Source: an uncultured Roseivirga sp. (lineage in GTDB: Bacteria > Bacteroidota > Bacteroidia > Cytophagales > Cyclobacteriaceae). From it: a DNA stretch of 64,000 bases. The stretch's first letter is position 1; every line of letters begins with the position of its first letter. Position numbers and translations under genes: made by a program. The notes beneath the pieces are model-generated. The model saw nothing but the letters and a program-made list of their open reading frames with translations, did not search any database and was not told the origin of the DNA. Below are positions 54,973 to 64,000 of the stretch, in pieces. Location: assembly GCA_947493005.1 (NCBI GenBank), contig CANLOY010000003.1, positions 682,001 through 746,000 on the forward strand. The letters run 5' to 3'.

Positions 54973-56118
54973 ATGGATATTTATGATCGCCTGATCAACT
55001 ATATCAACAGTCACATCCCTATTCTGGGAGAGAAAATTTACATTCTTGATGTAGAGATTCCTTTTTCAGTTAGTGAAATAGTAATCCCCATTATTGTACT
55101 GATTCTATTCAACATTATCGGGAATATAGTTCGTGCCACGCTAATCAATAGGATACTACCAAGGTATGTAGAAGATCGCAAGACCGTACTTTCAATTGGC
55201 AACACTACTAAATATGTGATTCTTGCCATTGGTTTAGTTCTGGTTCTATCAGCCATTGGTCTGGATGGAGAATCAGATCTTAATCCGACCATTATCAGCG
55301 ATCAGGAAAATCCGGTCAAGTTATTCGACTTTTTCCGATTAACACTTTTAATCGTATTGCTGGTTTTCCTTTCAGGAAAGTTGAAATCCATTTTTGTTAA
55401 ACAGATACTGTCGAAATACTCGGAAGACATTGGTGTTAGTCAATCCATCGGCACCATTATTCAGTATTTCTTTATAGTACTTGGTGCTTTTATTATAATT
55501 CAGAGTTCAGGAATCAACCTGGGTTCACTTAATGTGCTGGCCGGTGCATTGGGCGTGGGTATAGGTTTTGGTATGCAAAACATAGCCAATAACTTTATTT
55601 CAGGCCTGATTATCCTTTTTGAAAGACCCATCAAAGTGGGTGATCGTATTGAAGTAGGCAATGTATCCGGAGATGTAGTAAAAGTTTCATCCAGGGCTAC
55701 AACGGTTAACACCAATGATAACATTTCGATTATCATTCCTAATTCGGACTTAATCAATAAGCAGGTGATCAACTGGAGTCACAATGATAGAAGAATTCGT
55801 TTTCATGTTCCGGTTGGTGTTTCATATAAAGAAGACCCTTCGGTAATAAAGAAACTGCTTTTAGAAGTAGCCGAGAATCATTCTGACATTTTAAAAAGAC
55901 CAAAACCAGATGTACTATTTATAGGTTATGGAGAAAGCTCTCTGGACTTTGACCTGATGGTTTGGACCAATACCTATATCGACCGACCAATCATCTTAAA
56001 AAGTCAACTTTACTATCAAATATTTGAGACGTTCAAGGAACACAATATCGAAATTCCTTACCCTCAAAGAGATTTACATTTAAAATCCGGGTGGTCAAAT
56101 ACAGATAAACCAGTGTAA
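54973..56118 (+). CDS. Mechanosensitive ion channel family protein
   Basis: GALGVGIGFGMQNIANNFISGLIILFERPIKVGDRIEVG. Confidence 0.95.
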   Translation: MDIYDRLINYINSHIPILGEKIYILDVEIPFSVSEIVIPIIVLILFNIIGNIVRATLINRILPRYVEDRKTVLSIGNTTKYVILAIGLVLVLSAIGLDGESDLNPTIISDQENPVKLFDFFRLTLLIVLLVFLSGKLKSIFVKQILSKYSEDIGVSQSIGTIIQYFFIVLGAFIIIQSSGINLGSLNVLAGALGVGIGFGMQNIANNFISGLIILFERPIKVGDRIEVGNVSGDVVKVSSRATTVNTNDNISIIIPNSDLINKQVINWSHNDRRIRFHVPVGVSYKEDPSVIKKLLLEVAENHSDILKRPKPDVLFIGYGESSLDFDLMVWTNTYIDRPIILKSQLYYQIFETFKEHNIEIPYPQRDLHLKSGWSNTDKPV

Positions 56119-56199
56119 ACGTTTTATCAGGAATCGAGATTAATGTCACCATCAATTCATTATTATTTTTAAATTGGCGGACTTTACAAGAGGAATCAG

Positions 56200-57540
56200 A
56201 TGAGAGTAATCATTGCGGGAGTTGGAAATGTAGGGTTTCATTTGGCTAAATTATTATGTCAGGAAGGACAAGATATTGTGCTTATTGACAAGGCACCTGA
56301 TAAATTAAAACAGGCAGGAAATACTATAGATGCTGCTACTATTAAAGGCACATCTACTTCTTATGCCGTATTAGAAGAAGCAGGTGTGGCAGATGCAGAC
56401 CTTTTAATTGCCGTTACTTCTTCCGAAGAATCCAATATTGCAACTGCAATAATAGCTAAGCATTTAGGTGCCAAACGTACTATTGCCCGCATTTCTAATA
56501 CAGAGTTTATCTATCAAAAAGATAAGCTAAACCTTAAGCACCTAGGAATAGATGATGTTATTTCTCCCGAATCACTAGCAGCTAAAGAGATTAAAAGGTT
56601 ACTAAAAGAAGTAGCCGTTACCGATAGCTTTGAATTTGAAAAGGGACTTTTGCAAATGATAGGTGTTAATATCAATGCTAAAAGTCCACTGAAGGGTAAA
56701 TCAATGCTGGAGGTAGCAAAGATCAACCCTGATCAGTCATTTATGACTGTGGCCATTTTGAGAGATAATGAAACCATTATTCCTTATGGAGACACCTGTT
56801 TTCAGGAAAACGACCATGCCTATTTTATAGCTCAGCCCGAAGGGGTTGAAAAGCTGCTCTTTCTGGCAGGAAAGAAAAAAGAAGGTGTGAAGAGCATTAT
56901 GATACTGGGAGGTTCAAGAGTTGGTTTTCATGCTGCCAGAATTCTAAGCCCGCGATACAATGTAAGACTCATTGAAAGAGACCCTCAAAAGTGTTTTGAA
57001 CTAGCCGATCAATTACCAGATGCCATGGTAATTAATGGAGATGGTAGAAATGTTGATTTGCTTGAAGAAGAAAGCATTAATGACATGGATGCTTTCATAG
57101 CAGTTACCGGTGATTCCGAAACCAACATCATTTCTTGCCTTGTTGCCAAGAAAATGGGCGTAAAGAAGACCATTGCAATGGTTGAAAACATGGACTATAT
57201 ACACCTTTCTCAAAGTATTGGTGTAGACACCATGATTAACAAAAAGCTAATCGCGGCAAACTTTATATTCCGACATATTCGACAGGGTGAAATTGTATCA
57301 ATTGCCAGTATTCATGGCGTAGATGCAGAAATTCTTGAGTTTGAAGTACAGGATAACTCAAAGATCACTCATCAGGAATTAAGAAATTTACAATTCCCTA
57401 AATCAGCGATTATCGGAGGTGTAATCAGAGATGGTAAAGGTTTAACAACTCCTGGGAACTTTAGATTCCAACCAAAGGATAGAGTTGTAGTATTATCAAA
57501 AATTGAGTGCATAAAGAAAGTTGAAGACTACTTCATCTAA
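56200..57540 (+). CDS. trkA: Trk K+ transport NAD-binding protein TrkA
   Basis: Two tandem RCK units: MRVIIAGVGNVGFHLAKLL and SIMILGGSRVGFHAARIL. Confidence 0.96.
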   Translation: MRVIIAGVGNVGFHLAKLLCQEGQDIVLIDKAPDKLKQAGNTIDAATIKGTSTSYAVLEEAGVADADLLIAVTSSEESNIATAIIAKHLGAKRTIARISNTEFIYQKDKLNLKHLGIDDVISPESLAAKEIKRLLKEVAVTDSFEFEKGLLQMIGVNINAKSPLKGKSMLEVAKINPDQSFMTVAILRDNETIIPYGDTCFQENDHAYFIAQPEGVEKLLFLAGKKKEGVKSIMILGGSRVGFHAARILSPRYNVRLIERDPQKCFELADQLPDAMVINGDGRNVDLLEEESINDMDAFIAVTGDSETNIISCLVAKKMGVKKTIAMVENMDYIHLSQSIGVDTMINKKLIAANFIFRHIRQGEIVSIASIHGVDAEILEFEVQDNSKITHQELRNLQFPKSAIIGGVIRDGKGLTTPGNFRFQPKDRVVVLSKIECIKKVEDYFI

Positions 57541-57549
57541 AGCATTTAT

Positions 57550-59004
57550 ATGAGGTTTAACCTAAAAGTTATTGGCGATATTCTGGGGATACTTCTCCTG
57601 ATCAATGGTGGCTTTATGGCACTCTGCCTTCCAGTTTCGTTTTACTTTAAAGAAAGCGACTGGGTTGCCATACTAACCTCAAGCTTAATCACACTGGGAG
57701 TTGGTTTTCTTCTACGATATACCACACGAAACAAAAAGAGTAAAGAATTAAAGAAAAAGGACGGGTACCTGATTGTAACCTCTGGCTGGATTTTCATGTC
57801 CATCTTTGGAGCACTGCCCTATATCATCAGTGGTGCAATACCTAATTTCAGTAACGCATTTTTCGAAACTATTTCTGGTTACACCACCACAGGTGCTTCT
57901 ATTCTAACTGACATTGTAGCCGTTCCTAATGGCATTTTGTTCTGGCGTAGCTTAACCCAGTGGATAGGTGGAATGGGAATTATTGTACTCGCCCTTGCCA
58001 TCCTTCCCTTCTTAGGTATTGGCGGTATGCAGCTATTTGTAGCAGAAGCCCCGGGAATTACCCCGGATAAACTACAACCAAGAATTCAGGAAACAGCAAA
58101 GAGGTTGTGGTTTCTCTATGTTGGGTTAACACTTGCTGAAGCCATTGCATTATACTTCGCGGGTATGAGTCCATTCGATTCTATCAACCACTCGCTTACC
58201 ACAATGGCAACTGGTGGTTTTTCCACTAAAAATGATAGTCTCCAATTTGCCGATCCAACGATTCAGTACATCGTTATCTTTTTTATGTTTCTGGCAGGAA
58301 CCAGTTTTACCCTCACCTATTTTGCCTTAAAACGAAACTTCAAAAAGATCATAAAAAATGAGGAGTTCATTGTTTACACCTCCTTTATTATTGGTATTAC
58401 CATTATTGTGACCGTAACGCTGTTCTTTGTAAAAGATCAGGCTTTTGAAAAATCTTTCCGTGATGCTCTTTTTCAGGTAGTCTCATTAGTTACTACCACC
58501 GGTTTTGTTTCTGCTGACTATACATCTTGGGCGCCATTTCTTTCAGTACTCTTTTTTGCCTTGCTCTTTGTAGGCGGATCTGCGGGCTCCACGGCTGGGG
58601 GAGTAAAAGTGATCAGGCACATTGTACTTTTCAAAAACTCTTTTCTTGAATTGAAAAGACAGCTGCATCCATCGGCCATTATGCCTGTAAGATTAAGTGG
58701 AAAAGCAATTGAGCAAAGCATTGTATATAATGTACTTGCATTTATAATGATCTACATTCTAGTGTTTCTGGTAGGCGTTATTCTGCTTTCTTCTATGAAT
58801 GTGGACTTCGATACTGCATTCGGTGCTGTAGCCACTTCTTTGGGCAATGTAGGGCCAGGAATTGGTGATGTAGGGCCTGTAGATAACTTTTCTGGAATGC
58901 CGACCGCAGGAAAGTGGTTACTTTCGGCCTTAATGCTCCTCGGTAGGTTAGAGCTATTTACAGTATTGATGTTGCTTTCTCCACACTTCTGGAGAAAAAG
59001 ATAA
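57550..59004 (+). CDS. trkH: Trk/Ktr K+ transporter membrane subunit TrkH
   Basis: ETISGYTTTGASILTDI, WIGGMGIIVLALAILPFLGIGGMQLF, GGSAGSTAGGVKVIR. Confidence 0.96.
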   Translation: MRFNLKVIGDILGILLLINGGFMALCLPVSFYFKESDWVAILTSSLITLGVGFLLRYTTRNKKSKELKKKDGYLIVTSGWIFMSIFGALPYIISGAIPNFSNAFFETISGYTTTGASILTDIVAVPNGILFWRSLTQWIGGMGIIVLALAILPFLGIGGMQLFVAEAPGITPDKLQPRIQETAKRLWFLYVGLTLAEAIALYFAGMSPFDSINHSLTTMATGGFSTKNDSLQFADPTIQYIVIFFMFLAGTSFTLTYFALKRNFKKIIKNEEFIVYTSFIIGITIIVTVTLFFVKDQAFEKSFRDALFQVVSLVTTTGFVSADYTSWAPFLSVLFFALLFVGGSAGSTAGGVKVIRHIVLFKNSFLELKRQLHPSAIMPVRLSGKAIEQSIVYNVLAFIMIYILVFLVGVILLSSMNVDFDTAFGAVATSLGNVGPGIGDVGPVDNFSGMPTAGKWLLSALMLLGRLELFTVLMLLSPHFWRKR

Positions 59005-59232
59005 TCAGAAAGAGAACAACCCTTTCTTCTCTTTTATTTCAAACCCAGCTTCCTTAACTGCATTTATTACCTCCGTTTTGTCAATTGCTTCTCCCTGAAC
59101 GGTCAGTAATTTCTTCTTCGATTCAGTATCGACACTCCAGTCAGATACAGTCTCAACCTTTTCCAAAAAGGGAGTTACCGTTGCAATACAACCTCCACAA
59201 TTAATATTTGTCTTAAAAATGGCCTTCTTCAT
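59005..59232 (-). CDS. Heavy-metal-associated domain protein (copper-chaperone-like)
   Basis: MKKAIFKTNINCGGCIATVTPFLEKV, CxxC HMA motif. Confidence 0.85.
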   Translation of the reverse strand: MKKAIFKTNINCGGCIATVTPFLEKVETVSDWSVDTESKKKLLTVQGEAIDKTEVINAVKEAGFEIKEKKGLFSF

Positions 59233-59327
59233 TTTAGATCACTTATATTGTTGAAACAATGTATCTTAGTATATTTCCAATTGCTAATTAATAGCAATAC
59301 AAATCATATCTCAATATAGTTCAGACT

Positions 59328-60545
59328 TTGACTTTTTCAGAACTCAAATTACATGAAGACGTGCTATCCGGATTGGATGCTATGGGCTTCGAGAAACCAA
59401 CACCTATTCAGGAGGCTGCTATTCCCTTAATCATTGACAACAAGGACATTATTGGTTGCGCTCAAACAGGTACAGGAAAGACTGCGGCCTTTCTATTACC
59501 ATTAATGCACAAAATTGCAGCCAACGATATTTCTGATGAACATATCAATACTATGATTATCTGTCCAACTCGTGAATTGGCAGTACAGATTGATCAGCAA
59601 CTAGAAGGTTTGGGTTACTTTAGCGGAGTCACTTCACTCCCAGTATATGGAGGTGGAGATGGTGCCGACTTCGCCAGAGAAAAGAATGCACTGGCTAAGG
59701 GAACGCATATCGTAATTGGAACTCCAGGTAAACTAATATCTCACCTCAACCTGGGATATGTAAAAGTAGACCAGCTGCAGCACCTTGTCCTGGATGAAGC
59801 CGACAGAATGCTGGACATGGGCTTTCATGATGACATTATGAAAATCATTGGTCACTTGCCAAAGGAGCGCCAGAACCTATTGTTCTCTGCTACTATGGCT
59901 CCAAAGATCAGAAAAATGGCCAAAGCCATTTTACAAGACCCCGAAGAAATCAACATCTCCATTTCTAAGCCTTCTGAAAAAATTACTCAAGTAGCATTCC
60001 TGGCTTACGATGCGCAGAAAATAGATTTGGTGAAACATCTTTTAAGGTATAATGACATTCCAAGCCTTGTCATTTTTACTTCCAGAAAAACCAAAGTAAG
60101 AGACATTACAAGAGCACTTCAGAAAGAAGGATTTGAAGCTAAAGGAATCTCCAGTGACCTGGAGCAAACTGCCAGAGAAGATATCCTTAGAGAATTTAAA
60201 AATAAGCAGCTACCAATCATTGTAGCCACTGATGTGATCTCGCGTGGAATTGATGTCGATAACATCGATATGGTGATTAATTATGATGTACCAGGTGACG
60301 CTGCAGACTATGTGCACAGAATAGGAAGAACCGCTCGTGCTTCCTCTGAAGGTGAAGCAGTAACCTTCATCAATGAAGAAGATCAGGAAAACTTCCAGAA
60401 GATTGAGCAGCTCATTGAAAAGGAAGTGAGAAAAGTGCCCATGCCTGCATCAATCGGAGATGGCCCCGAATACAACCCAAAAAAATATTCCGGTGGAGGC
60501 AAAAGGAAACCTTATAAAGGAAATAGAAAGTATAAAAAAAGGTAA
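59328..60545 (+). CDS. DEAD-box RNA helicase, RhlE-like
   Basis: GCAQTGTGKTAAFLLP, VLDEADRMLDMGF, SAT, HRIGRTARA; Lys/Gly-rich basic tail. Confidence 0.96.
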   Translation: MTFSELKLHEDVLSGLDAMGFEKPTPIQEAAIPLIIDNKDIIGCAQTGTGKTAAFLLPLMHKIAANDISDEHINTMIICPTRELAVQIDQQLEGLGYFSGVTSLPVYGGGDGADFAREKNALAKGTHIVIGTPGKLISHLNLGYVKVDQLQHLVLDEADRMLDMGFHDDIMKIIGHLPKERQNLLFSATMAPKIRKMAKAILQDPEEINISISKPSEKITQVAFLAYDAQKIDLVKHLLRYNDIPSLVIFTSRKTKVRDITRALQKEGFEAKGISSDLEQTAREDILREFKNKQLPIIVATDVISRGIDVDNIDMVINYDVPGDAADYVHRIGRTARASSEGEAVTFINEEDQENFQKIEQLIEKEVRKVPMPASIGDGPEYNPKKYSGGGKRKPYKGNRKYKKR

Positions 60546-60570
60546 GCTGTTAATTAGCTTACCTTTTTTT
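60534..60570. terminator. Intrinsic terminator overlapping the helicase stop
   Basis: AAAAAAA-GGTAAGCT-GTTAATT-AGCTTACC-TTTTTTT. Confidence 0.85.
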
Positions 60571-60654
60571 ACCACAATACAGCCTCAACTAATTAGTGGT
60601 TTATGTAAAAAAACCTGCCTTCTTGGCTTTTAATGAGAATATTAATGGAAACTC

Positions 60655-61233
60655 TTAAACCAAAGACTGATGCCACTCTATTTTAGTAATAATATTGGTA
60701 GTGGTATTGTATTCGAAAGAAAGAGAAGCATCACCATACTGGTAATGGAGTAATACCTGACTGGTATTAGGCCATCTTTGTGATTTGAGTTTATGTCTTT
60801 TGCTATAAGCATCTGGGTGCACAGGCATTAATTTCGAGACATGGTCTCCCACCTTAATTATATGCCCCTTTATCTTAAAAACAAAATCAGCATTGGTAAT
60901 GGTTAAACGTCCCAACTTAAATTCACCTAATTGATTGCTATAATATATTTCAACCCCTGACTTTCTGACAAAGCACTCAGTTCCTACAAACTCATCGGTA
61001 GTGCAGGAAGGCAGACCAGCACCTAAAACAGCCAACTGGGACCAACTACCATTAACAGGTTGGTTATAGATTTTGTCCAAACTCAGATTTTGAGAAGATT
61101 GAGAATTGATTACTTGAATGGTTTTATCATCCTCAAGACTTAAAATGCCTGAAATATTACTTTGTGCTCTACTGATGTTGACTGTGATTAATATCAGGAC
61201 TAATGGAATTAATATCTTTTTCATATTTAACAT
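60655..61233 (-). CDS. Hypothetical secreted protein
   Basis: Signal peptide MKKILIPLVLILITVNISRAQ; overlaps the M23 gene by 7 nt. Confidence 0.65.
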   Translation of the reverse strand: MLNMKKILIPLVLILITVNISRAQSNISGILSLEDDKTIQVINSQSSQNLSLDKIYNQPVNGSWSQLAVLGAGLPSCTTDEFVGTECFVRKSGVEIYYSNQLGEFKLGRLTITNADFVFKIKGHIIKVGDHVSKLMPVHPDAYSKRHKLKSQRWPNTSQVLLHYQYGDASLSFEYNTTTNIITKIEWHQSLV

Positions 61234-62531
61234 TTAGTGGATGCTATTGCATTACCGTTGTTATCAAATTTAGTTTTAATATACTCCTCAGGATTCTTTT
61301 TAGTAGCCGATCCCCAATGAGGACCTTCTCTTACTTCTATATGCAAATGCTGTACAGCACCATCACCTTTAGCCGTCTTCAAATTCCCTGAATCACCTGC
61401 TCTCCCTAGTATTTTACCAGCAGATACCCTGCCAGTTTTTGGAGGTTGGGTAGCCAAGTGTGCATAGAGCACCATTACTGTTTTACCATTGACTACGGAT
61501 TTTATTATTGTCCAGTAACCCCATCCTTCAGCCTGATACCCACTATTGAGTACAGTACCAGAATACATAGAATAGACGTTGTCCCCTAAATCATTCTTTA
61601 AATCCAGACCATCATGTTTTTTATTACTTCCATCTTTGTGTTTTCTGACATCTGGACCAAACCGTCCTCCTTTAACTCCTGAGTTTTTTTGCGGTGCAAT
61701 TTCGGGATTTTTGATTGGATTTTCTTTGCATGGCTTTTTAGGGTCTATATTGGTATTTCTGGGGCTTGAGCCACCACTACCACCGCCTCCGGAACGTCCC
61801 CAGTCCATAACAACCGGGGTTGAAGGAACATATTCCCAGTGATATGTGCTCCAGCAATTTTCAACACCTTCTTCATCTCCATCTTTGTTGGTGTAGGTGC
61901 ATATTACACCATCTTCTACTTGTACAAAGCCCATTGGCGAACTTGTATCTGTACCATCTGTCGATATCGTTGAATTAACCGCACCAGAGTAATCATTGAC
62001 AGCACCAATAATATCTGAGAAATCATTGTCTTGATCAATGCCAAAAATCCTATAGTCCAGAACAACAAAAAGTTGGGCAAGCATAGCTATACCAGGTATT
62101 TCCTGTTCTGTTGGTCTGGGAAGGTTTTGAAGGCTTCCTCTGACAATCATTCCAAACTTAAGTATATTATCGTTTTCAGTAGCTATGATTATGCCCTCAG
62201 TGTGCTCACTTTTATCGGTATAAATAGGAATAAAAGCTACATTTTCATCAAATTCTGATTTAAAGTATGCAATATCTTCAAAATGCAGATATCCGAGGGG
62301 TTCAGCAATTTGATCACCAACATCATCAGTATCAAGAAGCTCTTTAATTCTATTAAGAAAAGTTTTTTTTTCTGTTTTCTGATTTAATTCCTTAGAAAGT
62401 ATAGATGCAGGTATTTCATCTATACTTTGCTGACATCCGATCATTAACAATATTACCACCAAACAACATGACCAGAGGTATTTCTTATTTTCGATGTTCT
62501 TTTGCATTCCAAATATGAAATTTAATAACAA
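61227..62531 (-). CDS. M23 family metallopeptidase lipoprotein
   Basis: Lipobox VVILLMIGCQQ; KKHDGLDLKNDLGDNVYSMYSGTVLNSGYQAEGWGYWTIIK; HLHIEVREG; Gly/Ser linker. Confidence 0.88.
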   Translation of the reverse strand: MLLNFIFGMQKNIENKKYLWSCCLVVILLMIGCQQSIDEIPASILSKELNQKTEKKTFLNRIKELLDTDDVGDQIAEPLGYLHFEDIAYFKSEFDENVAFIPIYTDKSEHTEGIIIATENDNILKFGMIVRGSLQNLPRPTEQEIPGIAMLAQLFVVLDYRIFGIDQDNDFSDIIGAVNDYSGAVNSTISTDGTDTSSPMGFVQVEDGVICTYTNKDGDEEGVENCWSTYHWEYVPSTPVVMDWGRSGGGGSGGSSPRNTNIDPKKPCKENPIKNPEIAPQKNSGVKGGRFGPDVRKHKDGSNKKHDGLDLKNDLGDNVYSMYSGTVLNSGYQAEGWGYWTIIKSVVNGKTVMVLYAHLATQPPKTGRVSAGKILGRAGDSGNLKTAKGDGAVQHLHIEVREGPHWGSATKKNPEEYIKTKFDNNGNAIASTKC

Positions 62532-62771
62532 TTAATGCATTATACATATTTTAATACAGTCCTATGATATCATATGATCAAACTATATTTTTCACCGATA
62601 AAAGTCATGAATTAGCAAATGAAGAGGCAGGCATCTTCAAACAGAAGGTAATTCAGGTTTTCCTGAGATTTGCAAACTGGTTTAAGTACAGGGAGTAATT
62701 GTCTAGTAGAAATGTATTGTTGATATACGAGACTCTCATTATACCAATTCAAAGTAAGACTGCATTCAAAT

Positions 62772-62801
62772 AAAAAGACTGCCCTTTCAAGCAGTCTTTT
62801 T
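62772..62801. terminator. Terminator after the permease gene
   Basis: AAAAAGACTGC-CCTTTCAA-GCAGTCTTTTT. Confidence 0.8.
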
Positions 62802-62832
62802 TAGTAACAACACCGTAAAGTGCAAATATTGT

Positions 62833-64000
62833 CTACTCATACCTTAAGGCCTCAACCGGGTTCTGCTTTGCAGATTTGATGGTTTGAAAACTTATGGTAA
62901 TTAAGGCAACCATTAAGACAATCACCAAGGCAATACCGAATACTAGTGGATCTAAAGAAGTTCTATACTCAAAACCTTGCAACCAACTATTCATAACAAA
63001 GTAAATGATTGGCCAGGCTATAATGTTTGCTACAAGAATCAATATCATAAACTCTCTGGAAAGCATATAGAAAACTCCTTTGACCGAAGCACCCAGTACT
63101 TTCCTCACTCCTATCTCTTTGGTTTTCTGCATTGCTGTAAAAGCAGATAAACCAAACAAACCTAAACAACCAATAATGATCGCCAACACAGAAAATATAG
63201 AGAACATTGATTCAAACTGCTGCTCAGACCTGTATTGATAATTGTAGAATTCATCGAGGAAGAAGTAGTCAAAAGGATTACCAGGGAACACAGCATTCCA
63301 TTCCATTTCAATTGCCTCCAGAGCCTGAGGGATAGACTTTTCTTCCACTCGTATCAGAAAATATTCGGCCCAGAATGGGTTTAGAGAAAATGCTGAAGGA
63401 GCAGCTTTTACCCTGAGAGATTCATGGTTATAGTCTTCTACAACACCAACTACGATTCCTGCATCTCCAAAGCTTTCCAACACTACTGTTTTATTAATGA
63501 TATCTTCCGGGTTCTCAAATCCAAGTAGCGATACTGCCGAGCGAGTAACCAAAACTGAAGTATCAGGGTCGCTGGGAAAATCACGTGAAAAGTTTCTTCC
63601 GGCAATAATTTTCATTCCCAGCGTTTCAATCAAGTCGTAATCACCACCAGTAATATCCATCGGGTGAACCTCTCCTTGAGGTTGGTGATATCCTCTCACA
63701 TCCCCCTGGAACCTCAACTTCTTCCCAGGCACCATCCCACTACTGGCAACGGCTACTACACCAGCCTGCTTTCTAAGTTGTTCCTGAAAAGTTGTAATCT
63801 GTCTGTTTCTTCCCCCTCTGGTCGTATCAGCAATGGCAGCCCTTTCTACTACTATTGTTTGTTCCAGGTCAAAACCAAGGTCAGCAGATTGCATGTAGTT
63901 CATTTGCTTGGAAACTGTTAGCGTTCCTACGATGAGTGCTGCAGAGGTTGCAAACTGAAAGATTACCAGTCCCTTTCTTAGGAATACACCTGATCCGGAA
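62833..64000 (-). CDS. ABC transporter permease (FtsX/MacB-like), C-terminal part truncated by window edge
   Basis: Open frame to the window end (SGSGVFLRKGLVIFQFATSAALIVGTLTVSKQMNYMQ...); FtsX motif KTKEIGVRKVLGASVKGV. Confidence 0.92.
   Translation of the reverse strand, partial: SGSGVFLRKGLVIFQFATSAALIVGTLTVSKQMNYMQSADLGFDLEQTIVVERAAIADTTRGGRNRQITTFQEQLRKQAGVVAVASSGMVPGKKLRFQGDVRGYHQPQGEVHPMDITGGDYDLIETLGMKIIAGRNFSRDFPSDPDTSVLVTRSAVSLLGFENPEDIINKTVVLESFGDAGIVVGVVEDYNHESLRVKAAPSAFSLNPFWAEYFLIRVEEKSIPQALEAIEMEWNAVFPGNPFDYFFLDEFYNYQYRSEQQFESMFSIFSVLAIIIGCLGLFGLSAFTAMQKTKEIGVRKVLGASVKGVFYMLSREFMILILVANIIAWPIIYFVMNSWLQGFEYRTSLDPLVFGIALVIVLMVALITISFQTIKSAKQNPVEALRYE

Overview
This is a 64 kb chromosomal window from a Bacteroidota genome. 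The protein families and the TAnnTTTG-type promoters suggest a Cytophagales-like marine lineage, but that placement is inference. The content is mostly housekeeping: ABC exporters, gdhA, a PBP4-like carboxypeptidase, an S10 peptidase, a patatin, a group II decarboxylase, a TonB receptor locus, phhA-hisHAF-hisIE, trpEGDC-X-FBA-aroF, ddl, pxpABC, queA, trkAH, and an RhlE-type helicase. I saw no CRISPR array, rRNA, recognisable tRNA, prophage or transposase gene. The most interesting signals are below ORF-caller size. (1) A 22-aa leader ORF precedes phhA-hisHAF-IE. It carries the run Tyr-His-Tyr-His-Tyr-Tyr-Tyr and is followed by an intrinsic terminator, which suggests an attenuator reading both Tyr and His supply. 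(2) An 18-aa trp leader contains Trp-Trp-Trp, followed by a terminator and a plausible antiterminator. (3) Both leader ATGs lie only 5-7 nt after a TTG-N19-TAnnTTTG promoter, so both leader mRNAs may be leaderless. (4) A three-gene exported module consists of a small Cys-X7-Cys secreted peptide, a GNRA-loop hairpin, a BF3164-like propeller lipoprotein, and a CxxC lipoprotein. (5) Operator-like repeats lie upstream of satD (three 24-bp sites, 29-bp period) and padR (two 22-bp repeats). (6) Dispersed REP/MITE-like repeats lie inside the his and trp operons. (7) A four-helix-bundle (S23/IVP) gene is embedded in the trp operon. (8) A GNAT gene has an in-frame stop. All calls were made by eye, and no searches were run.
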